Made by a program: the position numbers and the translations under genes
In this document: positions 1 through 9,400 of the stretch, in pieces
How the letters are laid out: each line of letters starts with the position of its first letter
How positions within the stretch are numbered: the first letter of the stretch is position 1
NCBI GenBank assembly: GCA_947496555.1
Contig: CANMDH010000012.1
Span: 52,580 to 116,579, forward strand
Direction: 5' to 3'
DNA: 64,000 nucleotides
Source of the DNA: an uncultured Aquimarina sp.
GTDB lineage: Bacteria > Bacteroidota > Bacteroidia > Flavobacteriales > Flavobacteriaceae
Notes under the pieces: model-generated
What the model saw: the letters and a program-made list of their open reading frames with translations, nothing else
The model's database searches: none
What the model was told of the DNA's origin: nothing

Positions 1-1
1 A

Positions 2-676
2 ATTTTAAAGCTGGATAGCGAATTTTGGGCATCTTATAACACCTGTAATCTCGATAAATTTAAGACCTTCTTTGTAGAAGATTTTGAGTTTTATCATGAT
101 AAAGGAGGTTTGACTTCAGGCTTCACAAAAATGATGGAACTTGTTGAAACTGGCTTGTGTGGTAGTGAAAACCCAAGAGTACGAAGAGAAGTTATCGAAG
201 GAAGTGTAAATGTATACCCTTTGAACAAGTACGGAGCAATTATCACAGGAGATCATAAGTTCTTTGTTACAGAAAAAGGGAAAAAAGAGGTACCTACTGA
301 AATCGCTAAATTCACACATGTCTGGCAACATAAAAACAATGAATGGAAAATGACTCGTGTATTGAGTTATAATCACCAACCTGCACCACAAAATACCGAC
401 AAAAAAGAAGTAACATTACCTAACGAGATCTTAATGCAGTATGTTGGGACCTATCAGGCGCCAAATACCGGAACTGTAATTGTATCCAAAAAAGACAATT
501 TTCTTGAAATAAACGCAGGAAAAATGCAAGCAATTATATACCCCCAATCAGAGCGTTTGTTTTTTCACAAACAAAGCCCGCTTACTTTTGAATTTATAAA
601 AGATGAGAATCACAAAGTCGTAAAGTTCATTGTTCGCGAGAATGGAAACGTAGCAGAAGAAGCTAAAAAATTGTGA
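2..676 (+). CDS. SnoaL-like / DUF4440-type protein, 5' truncated by window edge
   Basis: The reading frame is open from base 2 to the TGA at 674-676, so the gene starts left of the window; about 224 codons are visible. The visible start reads LDSEFWASYNTCNLDKF and then DFEFYHDKGG, which is typical of the NTF2-like DUF4440/SnoaL fold (a cone-shaped barrel often used for small-ligand binding). After about residue 135 there is a second beta-rich part (VGTYQAP ... FFHKQSPLTFEF) like the DUF3471-type tail found on secreted Bacteroidetes proteins. No enzymatic function can be assigned. An internal TTG at 110 should not be taken as the start, because the homology extends upstream. A strong terminator follows. 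Confidence 0.7.
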   Translation: MLKLDSEFWASYNTCNLDKFKTFFVEDFEFYHDKGGLTSGFTKMMELVETGLCGSENPRVRREVIEGSVNVYPLNKYGAIITGDHKFFVTEKGKKEVPTEIAKFTHVWQHKNNEWKMTRVLSYNHQPAPQNTDKKEVTLPNEILMQYVGTYQAPNTGTVIVSKKDNFLEINAGKMQAIIYPQSERLFFHKQSPLTFEFIKDENHKVVKFIVRENGNVAEEAKKL

Positions 677-718
677 ATCTATTTTTTTTTTGCTTAACCT
701 GCAACAGCTATTTGTATA

Positions 719-750
719 AGTGGATCCCATTAGCAGGGATCCACTTTTCT
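719..750 (+). terminator. Rho-independent terminator after the DUF4440 gene
   Basis: Perfect 10-bp stem AGTGGATCCC / GGGATCCACT (719-728 with 736-745), 7-nt loop, followed by a T-rich run. Confidence 0.8.
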
Positions 751-791
751 TTTCTACAAAAATGTAACTTCCATATTAATAAGTAGTCATT

Positions 792-799
792 TATATTTG
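792..799 (+). promoter_or_regulatory. Bacteroidetes-type -7 box TATATTTG
   Basis: Matches the TAnnTTTG consensus of the Bacteroidetes housekeeping sigma factor; it lies 72 bases before the ATG of the head-GIN gene at 871. No clear -33 TTTG is seen. Confidence 0.4.
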
Positions 800-870
800 T
801 AACAAGTTTTACTTATCGCTATACTTAAAAGCAAAATAATCTGTTTATACTATATAAATTTCACACAAAT

Positions 871-1731
871 ATGAGAATATTAATGCTACTGTTCTGTTCA
901 TTCCTGTTTTTAGGAAATGTATATGGGCAAAAAGAGAAAGTAAAGGGCAATAAAATTGTAAGTACCGAAGAATATGAATTAGAAGGATTTCATACTATTG
1001 AAATTTATGAAAACTTTGAAGTTTCGATAGACGAAAGTAGTGACAACTTAATCAAAATTGAAGCGGATAGTAACTTACAAGATTTAATACAGTTTGTAGT
1101 TCAGGATAGTGTTTTAACCATCAAATCCGACAAAGATTTGCGCCGTGCAAAAGCATTAAACCTGGATATCTTTTATGCTTCTGAAGTGAAAAGAATTCTT
1201 GTTTATGATAAAGTGATTCTGAAATCATTATCTCCTATTACATCAGGTAATCTAAAAGTAGAAGCAAATGACAATTCCGAGATTTTTCTTACTACCGAAA
1301 CGAGTAAATTAGAATGCATAGCAAACGGAAAATCCACCGCAGAATTTCACGCTACAGCAACAGAAGTTACCTATCAAATTAACGATGCTTCTGAAGTAAA
1401 AGGTATCGTAACTACCGATAGTTTGAAAGTCGACCTATATCAAAAAGGATCCGCAAAACTAGAAGGTCAAGTAAAATCCATGTTGGTAAGAGCAGATAAT
1501 GAGACCGATTTTTATGGTGAAAAATTAAGTGCAGCAAAAACTTCTTTAATTGCTGAAGGTGCCAGTGATTGTTATATTTTAACCAACGAAGAAATAACGA
1601 TTGACGCCAGGGATAAATCAGAAATCTTCTTGTTGGGTGAACCCAAAATCAATATCAAAACTTTTGCAAACGAAGCTTCTTTATTCAAGAAAAACTTAGA
1701 TTACGTTCCAAGTAAGCTTAGGTTAAACTAA
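871..1731 (+). CDS. Secreted head-GIN domain protein (DUF2807)
   Basis: 286 aa with an N-terminal signal peptide (MRILMLLFCSFLFLGNVYG) ending near residue 20. The rest is a series of short beta strands with the pattern seen in the putative auto-transporter adhesin head-GIN domain (DUF2807): an early GFHTIEIYENFEVSI strand, then repeating N/D-rich turns such as GNLKVEANDNSEI and KTSLIAEGASDC, giving a right-handed beta-helix. Proteins of this family are exported to the cell envelope in Bacteroidetes; their role is unknown. It stands alone, with its own promoter-like box and a 294-bp gap after it. Confidence 0.75.
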   Translation: MRILMLLFCSFLFLGNVYGQKEKVKGNKIVSTEEYELEGFHTIEIYENFEVSIDESSDNLIKIEADSNLQDLIQFVVQDSVLTIKSDKDLRRAKALNLDIFYASEVKRILVYDKVILKSLSPITSGNLKVEANDNSEIFLTTETSKLECIANGKSTAEFHATATEVTYQINDASEVKGIVTTDSLKVDLYQKGSAKLEGQVKSMLVRADNETDFYGEKLSAAKTSLIAEGASDCYILTNEEITIDARDKSEIFLLGEPKINIKTFANEASLFKKNLDYVPSKLRLN

Positions 1732-1976
1732 TGAAGGCAGAAAATCACATTATTGATAGAACTTCATATTTTCATTGAATAGGAGATATAAAAATGTCCT
1801 AAGATATCCGATCTGAAATAATTGTGTCCGACCTCTTAAATAATATATTGAAATGTTAGTGATGACCAACTAATAAAGTATGTGCCTACGACCATATTCG
1901 TTTTACAAAGCATTCTCTTAAATAGAGAAGTGTTAAAAGTGGATCATCTTATAGTTAAAAAGCTAAAAGCGCTCTG

Positions 1977-1984
1977 TAATTTTG
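1977..1984 (+). promoter_or_regulatory. -7 box TAATTTTG upstream of the T9SS cargo gene
   Basis: Matches TAnnTTTG and lies 42 bases before the ATG at 2026. The rest of the 1732-2025 gap shows no other feature. Confidence 0.45.
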
Positions 1985-2025
1985 TATTTTTAATTATAAA
2001 TTTTTAACTCTTAAAACCTAAAACC

Positions 2026-2862
2026 ATGAAAAAAATTCCTATCCATTTTTTGGTAGCATTTTTTATGCTTACAAGTTACTACAGTGCATTTTCACAGTGC
2101 ACAAGTTGCTCTTTGAGTGGCCCTGCTGAAATAAATTTGAATCAAACCACAACTTTCTCAACGAGCACGTTAAGTGGTTCAAATTACTTTTGGTCTACTA
2201 CGGGAGGGCTAACCATAATAGGAAGCAATACATCATCATCTGTTTCAGTAAAAGGTACCGGCGCTGGTAGCGGAAAAGTATGTATAACCAGATATAAAAG
2301 TGGATCACAACCTTGTTGCTACTGTAAAACTGTTGACATTGTACCACCTTGTACGGTTCCATCGGTTTCCATAGAGCAAGAACCTTTTGGTTGTCAAGGA
2401 GATGTATTGACCTTCAACGCAGTAAAGAACCCAGCTAATTCAACAGGAACTTATAATTGGAGTGTATCTTCAGGAGGAACTATTGTTGGTTCTAATACAA
2501 ATCAAACTCTAAATGTACAATCTTCTACCACCTCAGGTTTTAGTGTAAGTCTCACCTTCACATCGACTTGTAATAATACACAGGTTAACGCCTTTACCTT
2601 AGCTCAATTTTTGGACTGTGGCTTCTTCATTGCTCCTAATCCGTCAAGTGATTTGTTGTTAATCAAATCCTCAGGAAATAATACAATAAAAAAACCATAT
2701 TCTATTGAAGTGATAGATCAAAATGGAAGAGTACGATTAAAGGCAAAAGTATCTCAAGAAAGTAAACAAATAGATATAAGTAATCTACCTAATGATTTAT
2801 ATTATGTAAAAGTGATTATGGATGGGAAAGTTGTAAAAACAACCAAATTAATTAAGAAATAG
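2026..2862 (+). CDS. T9SS-exported Cys-rich PKD-like surface protein
   Basis: 278 aa with a signal peptide (about residues 1-24, ending SAFSQ), then two PKD-like/Ig-like beta domains rich in Ser/Thr/Asn with paired cysteines (CTSCSLSGPAEI; PCCYCK; about 25-105 and 115-195). The last 75 residues are a type A T9SS sorting domain: APNPSSD start, SIEVIDQNGR core, ISNLPNDLYYVKV and a basic KTTKLIKK end. The protein is therefore predicted to be exported through the type IX system and anchored or released at the surface. The binding target is not evident. It shares a bidirectional terminator with trxB. Confidence 0.75.
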   Translation: MKKIPIHFLVAFFMLTSYYSAFSQCTSCSLSGPAEINLNQTTTFSTSTLSGSNYFWSTTGGLTIIGSNTSSSVSVKGTGAGSGKVCITRYKSGSQPCCYCKTVDIVPPCTVPSVSIEQEPFGCQGDVLTFNAVKNPANSTGTYNWSVSSGGTIVGSNTNQTLNVQSSTTSGFSVSLTFTSTCNNTQVNAFTLAQFLDCGFFIAPNPSSDLLLIKSSGNNTIKKPYSIEVIDQNGRVRLKAKVSQESKQIDISNLPNDLYYVKVIMDGKVVKTTKLIKK

Positions 2863-2890
2863 CATTTAAGAACATATTACTGTAGAATAT

Positions 2891-2921
2891 ACCCGCCAAG
2901 TTTTTAAAACTGGCGGGTAAT
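2891..2921. terminator. Bidirectional terminator between the T9SS protein and trxB
   Basis: Stem ACCCGCCA / TGGCGGGT (2891-2898 with 2911-2918) extended inside by an A/T-rich stem; it lies between two convergent genes. Confidence 0.75.
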
Positions 2922-2934
2922 ATATTATGTTCTA

Positions 2935-3903
2935 CTAAGCAGAAACTTCTTCACTAGTCTCTACGGTAGCTAGGTAACGCTCTGCATCTAATGCAGCCAT
3001 ACATCCAGTACCTGCAGCGGTCACTGCTTGCCTATATTCTTTGTCTTGAACATCTCCTGATGCAAACACCCCCGGGATATTCGTTTTTGTAGATTTACCT
3101 TCGGTAATAATATACCCGGTTTCATCCATATCTACTTGCCCCTTGAAAATCTGAGTATTTGGCGTATGTCCAATAGCGATAAATAATCCTGTTATTTCAA
3201 TTTCCGATTTTTCACCTGTTTGGTTATTCACCATTCGTAAACCTTCAACAACCTGATCCCCTAATACCTCATCAACTTCGGTATTATACATCACTTTAAT
3301 ATTGGGTGTGTTTTCTACCCTATGTTGCATTGCTTTGGATGCTCTCATGTAATCTTTACGTACCAACATTGTAACGTTAGTACAAATATTAGCAAGGTAT
3401 GTAGCTTCTTCAGCAGCGGTATCCCCTGCTCCAACAATAGCCACATCTTGCCCTTTATAAAAGAATCCATCACAAACAGCACATGCAGAAACTCCACCAC
3501 CTCGCAGTTTTTGTTCACTAGGTATCCCTAGATATTTTGCGGTAGCTCCGGTAGAAATGATAACACTTTCAGCTTCAATCTCTTTAGAGTTGTCGACAGT
3601 AACTTTGTGAATCCCTCCTACTTCGGTACTAAAATCAACAGAAGTTACCATTCCAATACGAACTTCAGTACCAAAGCGTTCTGCTTGTTGTTGCAACTGT
3701 ACCATCATAGTTGGTCCATCTATTCCTTCTGGATATCCAGGAAAATTATCAACTTCTGTTGTGGTTGTTAGCTGTCCACCAGGTTCCATACCTGTATACA
3801 TAATCGGTTTAAGATCAGCTCTTGCTGCATATATTGCCGCGGTATATCCTGCAGGCCCTGAGCCTATAATAAGGCATTTTATTCTCTCTATTGTATCAGA
3901 CAT
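2935..3903 (-). CDS. trxB: Thioredoxin-disulfide reductase
   Basis: 322 aa, the usual length of bacterial low-molecular-weight TrxR. FAD-binding GSGPAGYTAAIYAARA is at residues 14-29, the redox pair CAVC is at 141-144 (Cys141, Cys144), the NADPH-binding GAGDTAAEEA follows, and the C-terminal FAD motif FASGDVQDKEYRQAV is near 280. It transfers electrons from NADPH to thioredoxin in the cytoplasm. All catalytic motifs are intact. The ATG is at 3901-3903; the gene is divergent from the TPR regulator with a 164-bp shared upstream region. Confidence 0.97.
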   Translation of the reverse strand: MSDTIERIKCLIIGSGPAGYTAAIYAARADLKPIMYTGMEPGGQLTTTTEVDNFPGYPEGIDGPTMMVQLQQQAERFGTEVRIGMVTSVDFSTEVGGIHKVTVDNSKEIEAESVIISTGATAKYLGIPSEQKLRGGGVSACAVCDGFFYKGQDVAIVGAGDTAAEEATYLANICTNVTMLVRKDYMRASKAMQHRVENTPNIKVMYNTEVDEVLGDQVVEGLRMVNNQTGEKSEIEITGLFIAIGHTPNTQIFKGQVDMDETGYIITEGKSTKTNIPGVFASGDVQDKEYRQAVTAAGTGCMAALDAERYLATVETSEEVSA

Positions 3904-4038
3904 AATCGTTTCGTTTTTATCTGTTGTAAAAGTAGCAATTTGATCATAAACCTTACAGTAAAGTTATTAAGAATTGTTATTAACCTATAGACATCATAAA
4001 TAAATACTAAAATGAAATCTGTTAAAACATTACCCTTA

Positions 4039-4046
4039 TATATTTG
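4039..4046 (+). promoter_or_regulatory. -7 box TATATTTG for the TPR-HTH regulator
   Basis: TAnnTTTG match ending 21 bases before the ATG at 4068. It overlaps the TTG at 4044 that would otherwise open the reading frame, which supports the downstream ATG. Confidence 0.5.
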
Positions 4047-4067
4047 TATAACAATCAAGTAAGATAT

Positions 4068-5753
4068 ATGCGCATTGTTCTAATTACCCTTTTGCTATTG
4101 ATAAGCATACGAGGATATTCTCAAAATAAAAAAGCAGATAGTTTAATTAATCTTCTCAAAGAATATCAACAAAACGATATTAAAAAAGTCGATCTACTTA
4201 ATAATATTGGTTTGGAATATTGGATTACCGATACAGGTAAGTCATTAAAATATGGTCATAATGCCTTACAGCTTTCTAATGAGCTTTCTTATCAATTAGG
4301 AAATGCAAAAGCCAATCGGGTAATAGGAGTAGCCTACTGGGCCCAGGGCATTCAAAACAAGGCGCTTCAATATCTTACGGATTCTCAAAAGGTTTTTCAA
4401 GCTATAAACGATGAAGAAGGAATTGCAAATACGATGCTTAACATAGGGATGGTTTATGCAGACTTGAAAGAATATGACAAAGCATTTGAAAACTATAATG
4501 GCGCTATAGACTATTTTACTGCATTAAACTTAACAAGCCGAATAGCTACTACTTTTACCAAAATGGGAACTATATATGTTGAAAAAGGAATGTATTTTGA
4601 GGCTCGAGAATACATTTCTAATGCCCTGAAGTTACATAACCAAAATGGTTTTACATATGGAATTTCGGAGGCACATAATCGTTTAGGGATTCTTTATATT
4701 GAAGAAAAAGATTTTGCTCAAGCCAAATATCATATAGAGCGATCCATTATTGTAGGACGCCAGGTTGATGATAAAGATGGATTGACCAGTAATCTTATTC
4801 TTTATGGAAAATTACTTCGTCTTGAAAATAATTACGAAGCGGCAGATGCTCATTTACAACTTGGATTAGAAAAGGCAAAAGCCTATAACCTAAAAAAGTA
4901 TGAACTTTTAGCTTATGAAGAATTAAAGGAATTAAGCAAACGACAGAATAAGCAGAAAGAAGCTTTAAAATACTACGATAACTACGTTTCTTTAAAGGAT
5001 TCAATATTCAACATCGAAAAAACAAAACAAATAGCCTATCTAGAATTCAAAAATGAACTAGAACAAAAGGATAAAGAGCTAAAGTTTCTTCAAGAAAAAG
5101 AAAAAACAGATACCTTGATCAAATCTAGTTTGTTACTTGGTATGCTGGCTTTATTCCTAGGAGGTTTTTTTATTCTTAAAAACACTCGACAGCGCTCTCA
5201 AAAAGAAAAAGAATTATTAGAAAAAAGTAATGAGTTATTACAATCAAAAGAAGCTTTAAATCAACAAGCTATTGAGAATGCTAAGCTAAAACAACAAGAA
5301 TTAAAGCAACAGTTAACATTTAAAAACAAAGAGCTCACCTCATATACGCTCAATTTTGCTCAAAAGAATGAATTACTAGAAAAGCTACAAAACATCGCTT
5401 TGCTAGCAAAAAAAGCTTCTCCAAAAGAGAAAGATAAACTGATTAATGAGCTTCATAAGACAATACGACAAAACCTTACTATCGATAAGGATTGGGAAGA
5501 TTTCAAACGCTTTTTTGAAGAAGTACATGTCGATTTCTATTCAAAAGTAAATGCCAAGCATCCAGATCTAAGCTCAAATGATCTTAAGTTATGTTGTTTA
5601 ACCCGACTGAATCTAAATATCAAAGAAACAGCGAGCATGCTCGGTATATCTCCAGAAAGTGCAAAGACTGCCCGTTACCGTCTTCGAAAAAAACTAAATC
5701 TTAATTCTGATCAAGAGATTTTTACTTATTTATTGACTCTCGAGAATGAATGA
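4068..5753 (+). CDS. TPR-HTH transcriptional regulator, membrane anchored
   Basis: 561 aa from the ATG at 4068 (an in-frame TTG at 4044 lies inside the promoter box). Order: signal peptide or anchor (residues 1-19, ending YSQ), about six tetratricopeptide repeats, a single transmembrane helix (LLLGMLALFLGGFFILK), a long Lys/Gln/Glu coiled coil, and a C-terminal LuxR-like helix-turn-helix (SSNDLKLCCLTRLNLNIKE then MLGISPESAKTARYRLRKK). This is a common Bacteroidetes sensor layout: periplasmic TPRs sense a ligand or partner and the cytoplasmic HTH binds DNA. The inducing signal and targets are unknown. It may control the neighbouring hydroxylase or trxB, but nothing in the sequence shows this. 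Confidence 0.8.
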   Translation: MRIVLITLLLLISIRGYSQNKKADSLINLLKEYQQNDIKKVDLLNNIGLEYWITDTGKSLKYGHNALQLSNELSYQLGNAKANRVIGVAYWAQGIQNKALQYLTDSQKVFQAINDEEGIANTMLNIGMVYADLKEYDKAFENYNGAIDYFTALNLTSRIATTFTKMGTIYVEKGMYFEAREYISNALKLHNQNGFTYGISEAHNRLGILYIEEKDFAQAKYHIERSIIVGRQVDDKDGLTSNLILYGKLLRLENNYEAADAHLQLGLEKAKAYNLKKYELLAYEELKELSKRQNKQKEALKYYDNYVSLKDSIFNIEKTKQIAYLEFKNELEQKDKELKFLQEKEKTDTLIKSSLLLGMLALFLGGFFILKNTRQRSQKEKELLEKSNELLQSKEALNQQAIENAKLKQQELKQQLTFKNKELTSYTLNFAQKNELLEKLQNIALLAKKASPKEKDKLINELHKTIRQNLTIDKDWEDFKRFFEEVHVDFYSKVNAKHPDLSSNDLKLCCLTRLNLNIKETASMLGISPESAKTARYRLRKKLNLNSDQEIFTYLLTLENE

Positions 5754-6007
5754 GTTAAACATTCAATCTTTCTTGGTCACTATTTTTATTAAATTTTATA
5801 GTTTATCAAATACTTGTAATACTGATATTTACAAACATCTGTTCACCTTTTGTCTACTATTTTTTATGAACAAAAAAACACATGTCTACCTATAATAAAA
5901 AAGTGCGCACTTAGAGTATACCTCACTTATTACCAAAAAGATAACACCTCTCCTACTTTTGTTTCCGAAAACAAAAAAACAAGTTAAATAACAAAAAAGT
6001 ATAGGAG

Positions 6008-6781
6008 ATGCAGGAATTATTGAACACATTACCAACACCATTAGAAATACTACTAGACCCAATATCATTTATTGTTTTAGGGCTATATGCGCTATTAATA
6101 ATTTGGGAAGCTATTGCCCCAGCCCGTGAGTTACCAAAGGTAAAACATTGGAAACTTAAAGGAATGATAGCGTTTATAGTTTTTTTCTTCTTATCCACCT
6201 ATTTCCCATTATTATGGGATGGCTATTTGGCAAAATACCAAATATTCGATCTCACTAACCTAGGTACTTTTTGGGGAGTAATCGTAGGAGTTTTTGTTTA
6301 CGAAATAGGTTTGTACGTATGGCATAGAATTATGCACAAAAGTGATATTTTATGGCGGGTTTTTCACCAAATGCACCATAGTGCCGAAAGGCTAGACAGT
6401 TATGGCGCCTTTTATTTTAGTCCAATGGATATGATTGGTTTCACATTTCTTGGTAGTCTATGCTTGGTACTTGTAGCAGGATTTACGGCAGAGGCCACCA
6501 CGTTAATTATACTAGGAACTACTTTCTTAGCAATTTTTCAACACAGTAATATCAAAACACCCGCTTGGCTAGGATATTTTGTACAACGACCAGAAGCACA
6601 TACCTATCATCATGCAAGAGGAATACATGCGTATAACTATGCAGATTTTCCGATTATCGATATAATTTTTGGAACATTTCGTAATCCAAAAACATATAGC
6701 CATGAGACCGGTTTTTATGAGGGTGGGTCAAATAAAATAAGAGAAATGTTGCTCTTTAAAGATATCTCAAAAGAAAAATAA
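6008..6781 (+). CDS. Sterol desaturase / fatty acid hydroxylase family membrane protein
   Basis: 257 aa, with at least three hydrophobic helices. The di-iron histidine motifs of the family are present in order: HRIMH, HQMHHSAERLD, and HTYHHARGIH near the C-terminus (HxxxH, HxxHH, HxxHH type). Such enzymes use O2 and a di-iron centre to hydroxylate or desaturate lipids, sterols or carotenoids in the membrane. The substrate cannot be told from sequence. The ATG at 6008 directly abuts a GGAG run, so spacing is not Shine-Dalgarno-like, as usual in this phylum. A terminator follows. Confidence 0.85.
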   Translation: MQELLNTLPTPLEILLDPISFIVLGLYALLIIWEAIAPARELPKVKHWKLKGMIAFIVFFFLSTYFPLLWDGYLAKYQIFDLTNLGTFWGVIVGVFVYEIGLYVWHRIMHKSDILWRVFHQMHHSAERLDSYGAFYFSPMDMIGFTFLGSLCLVLVAGFTAEATTLIILGTTFLAIFQHSNIKTPAWLGYFVQRPEAHTYHHARGIHAYNYADFPIIDIIFGTFRNPKTYSHETGFYEGGSNKIREMLLFKDISKEK

Positions 6782-6800
6782 ATAAGTTGAGTTGAGTTCT

Positions 6801-6849
6801 GTAAAAGTTACTCCCGGATCTCCGGTTTATAATCTGGGGGTTCTTTTAC
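6801..6849 (+). terminator. Terminator hairpin after the hydroxylase
   Basis: Outer stem GTAAAAG / CTTTTAC and inner stem CCCGGAT / ATCTGGG (one G-T pair) around an A/T-rich loop. Confidence 0.6.
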
Positions 6850-6873
6850 ACACAAAGAATAATTATTTTGAAA

Positions 6874-7299
6874 ATGAAAAGAATACTAACTAACTACAAA
6901 AAAATCAAGAGTCTAATACTGGGTATTCGTACACTCTTTAGTGCTCTTTTATATGCTACATTACTCTTTGTAATCATTCTATCCAGTGATTCTAATTCGA
7001 TAGAATATTTATATCTAGAAGTTTATAATATTACTTTACTCTACATTATTATGAACATGCTATTATATACAAAGGATATTCTTTCACCAAAAACAGAACA
7101 TATCTTTTCTAAAGAATTTGTAGAAATTTTATTAGTTACGGTAATTTCTACAATTCTTATTATTTCATTATTTACCTTAAGAAATACAAACAATGCCTAT
7201 ATAATTAGCAAAATACTGATAGAAGTTATCGCGATATTGATAGTTATGATTTCTTTTTTCATTTACAAAAGAATAGGCAAAAAACCGTATTTAAAATAA
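6874..7299 (+). CDS. Small four-helix membrane protein, unknown
   Basis: 141 aa from the ATG at 6874 (an in-frame TTG lies two codons upstream). Four hydrophobic segments separated by short charged loops: about residues 18-38, 48-65, 84-106 and 113-131, with basic ends (KRILTNYKKIK and FFIYKRIGKK). No family is recognised. It precedes the YdhR-like gene by 35 bp on the same strand and may be co-transcribed with it. Confidence 0.6.
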   Translation: MKRILTNYKKIKSLILGIRTLFSALLYATLLFVIILSSDSNSIEYLYLEVYNITLLYIIMNMLLYTKDILSPKTEHIFSKEFVEILLVTVISTILIISLFTLRNTNNAYIISKILIEVIAILIVMISFFIYKRIGKKPYLK

Positions 7300-7334
7300 T
7301 CAAAATCCTTAAAAAATTAAGCCCGAGAAAGATA

Positions 7335-7676
7335 ATGTTTAAAGAAAAAACAATTGTAAATGTTCAATTTAAGTCTACTCTTTCACTTGAGAAATTATAT
7401 GACATCTCTACCAAAAATCGTGATGAAATGGCAAATATAAAAGGCTTAATCATTAAGTATTATTACATAAACCAGGAAACCAATATTATTGGAGGTACCT
7501 ATTTTTTTGAAAGTATAGCTCTGGCAAGAGATTACCTCAGGTATTTCTTTGTAAAAGGAATAGGTTTAAAATATGGTATCATTCCGGGTACATTAAAAAT
7601 GGAAATCGGAAACGTAAACCTTGAAATAAAAGGCAACAACACAAAATATCATTGGCACGATTATAATTCGGGTTAG
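7335..7676 (+). CDS. YdhR-like putative mono-oxygenase (ferredoxin-like fold)
   Basis: 113 aa. The pattern of an early strand (VNVQFKSTLSL), a helix, GLIIKYYYI, then GGTYFFESIALARDYL and a C-terminal strand resembles the YdhR/ABM-type dimeric alpha+beta barrel family. The phrase GTYFFES followed by a helix is the usual YdhR signature (GxYLFxs). Members are small cytoplasmic proteins of uncertain enzymatic role. The assignment rests on pattern only. It sits 30 bp before the TRIC channel gene. Confidence 0.5.
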   Translation: MFKEKTIVNVQFKSTLSLEKLYDISTKNRDEMANIKGLIIKYYYINQETNIIGGTYFFESIALARDYLRYFFVKGIGLKYGIIPGTLKMEIGNVNLEIKGNNTKYHWHDYNSG

Positions 7677-7706
7677 ATACCCTACATTAGTCTTAAAATA
7701 AAAGAA

Positions 7707-8327
7707 ATGACATTTTTTGACTCATTAGATGTTTTAGGAACAGCAGCCTTTGCCATATCAGGAGCATTGAGTGCTATGAACCGAAAATTAGACCTTTTTG
7801 GTATTTTTATCATTGCATTTGTAACCGCTATTGGTGGTGGAACCATTAGGGATATACTCATAGGAAATACGCCAGTTTCATGGATGCAAAACACCTCTAA
7901 CTTATATCTTATTGGTGGAGTTACCGTACTGGCAATCGTTTTCAGAAACAAATTGGATTACCTCAAGAAATCCCTTTTCCTTTTTGATACCATAGGATTA
8001 GGGGTTTTTACTATAATAGGTGTCGAAATTGGCATTCAGACAGGGTTAGAACCAATCATCTGTGTAGCTTTAGGAGCAATGACAGGATGTTTTGGTGGTG
8101 TAGTAAGAGATATTTTATGTAACGAAATCCCTGTAATTTTCAGAAAAGAAATTTATGCTACGGCATCGATAGCAGGTGGAATATGTTTTATAAGCTTGTA
8201 CAATGCCAAAATTGATCAAAATGTAGTTTATGTATCAACTGCATTATTAATTATTATCATTAGACTATTAGTAGTAAAATATAAGGTGTCACTTCCCTTA
8301 TTCTATGTAAGAAATCTTAAAACATAA
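7707..8327 (+). CDS. Trimeric intracellular cation (TRIC) channel family protein, UPF0126
   Basis: 206 aa, the normal length. Two homologous halves each carry a glycine-rich pore motif: AIGGGTIRDILIG near residue 45 and GCFGGVVRDILCNEIP near 130. About seven transmembrane helices are visible. Prokaryotic TRIC proteins conduct K+ or Na+ across the inner membrane. Both GGGxxRD-type signatures are intact. It is in line with the two small upstream genes at 30-35 bp spacing, so the three may form a transcription unit. Confidence 0.88.
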   Translation: MTFFDSLDVLGTAAFAISGALSAMNRKLDLFGIFIIAFVTAIGGGTIRDILIGNTPVSWMQNTSNLYLIGGVTVLAIVFRNKLDYLKKSLFLFDTIGLGVFTIIGVEIGIQTGLEPIICVALGAMTGCFGGVVRDILCNEIPVIFRKEIYATASIAGGICFISLYNAKIDQNVVYVSTALLIIIIRLLVVKYKVSLPLFYVRNLKT

Positions 8328-8405
8328 AAAACTAAAAATTGTTTTTCAAAAAGTAGTAATATCTATAGAAGTAACATTTATTCAAAAACGTTCAATAGTT
8401 CCCAT

Positions 8406-9329
8406 ATGAAACAACTAAAAAAAATTAACATTACTCTTATTTTTATGCTTAGTGTAATACTACTAAGCTGTCAAACAGAAGATAGATCAATTGTAGTAGC
8501 CACTTATACATATTCTACGAACAATAGAATTGATAATTTAAAACCATTTTCTAATAACATTAGCAAAATTTTGGGTGTCAAAGTCGAAACGAAAAGCTAT
8601 CCCGACGTAGCGTCCTTAATTAATGGTATTAGATCAAATGAAGTAGATATCGCATTTATAAATACTTTCGGTTACCTTTTACTGGCTTTGGATAATGACG
8701 TTGTAACACCAATAGCTGCTTTAAATGTTAAAAATGATACCAAAGACAATTATAAGACTGTTCTCTTGGCCAACAAAAGTACCGATATTAAAAATTTGGA
8801 ATCCATTAAAAAGGAGGCACATAATTTATCAATGATGTTTGTAAGCGAAGGCTCTACATCTGGAAATTTAGTTCCCAGACTTCTTTTAAGTGCTATTGGT
8901 CTTAAAAACCCCGAATCTCTATTCAAAAAAGTACAATATGGAGGAAATCATACAAGTACATTTCAACAATTAATCGAAGGTAAAACAGATATTTGCGCCT
9001 TTGGCAGTAACGAATATTTTAAGCAGATCAGGAATGATTCTACTATTCTAAATAGAACAAAATTGCTATGGATTTCAGAAGAAATACCGCTTGGACCGGT
9101 ATTAGTAAAAAACAATCTTCCAGAAATTTATAAACAAAAAATCACTAAACTAATTCATAATTTACATATAAACAACCCAGAAACGCTAGCATCTATAAAA
9201 CATGGTTGGTCTGAAGCAAAACAGAGTGAGCAGTTTGTTCCTGTTACGGATAGTTATTATGATAATTTTCGTAATTTTCAAGGCAAAGAAGCTGATTTAT
9301 CAAATATTTTGAATTTATTTTCTAAATAA
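8406..9329 (+). CDS. PhnD-like periplasmic substrate-binding lipoprotein
   Basis: 307 aa. The lipobox SVILLSC puts a lipid-anchored Cys near residue 22. The mature part has the layout of phosphate/phosphite/phosphonate-binding proteins: IVVATYTY first strand, DVASLINGIRSNEVDIAFINTFGY, and VSEGSTSGNLVPRLLL (the SxTSG ligand loop). No permease or ATPase gene lies nearby, so it may serve a transporter elsewhere or act as a sensor. The substrate is not proven by sequence. Confidence 0.75.
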   Translation: MKQLKKINITLIFMLSVILLSCQTEDRSIVVATYTYSTNNRIDNLKPFSNNISKILGVKVETKSYPDVASLINGIRSNEVDIAFINTFGYLLLALDNDVVTPIAALNVKNDTKDNYKTVLLANKSTDIKNLESIKKEAHNLSMMFVSEGSTSGNLVPRLLLSAIGLKNPESLFKKVQYGGNHTSTFQQLIEGKTDICAFGSNEYFKQIRNDSTILNRTKLLWISEEIPLGPVLVKNNLPEIYKQKITKLIHNLHINNPETLASIKHGWSEAKQSEQFVPVTDSYYDNFRNFQGKEADLSNILNLFSK

Positions 9330-9400
9330 CTTAGCATCTACTTTTGAATAATTATGAGTATCTTTTTATTGATAAATCGATTAATAAACCTTTCTCTTTA

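Noticed and set aside
4044-4067. TTG start for the TPR-HTH regulator
   Set aside because: The TTG is part of a TATATTTG promoter box; the ATG at 4068 begins a clean signal peptide. The same reasoning moved the starts at 10975, 14237, 9344, 23568, 43328 and 6868.
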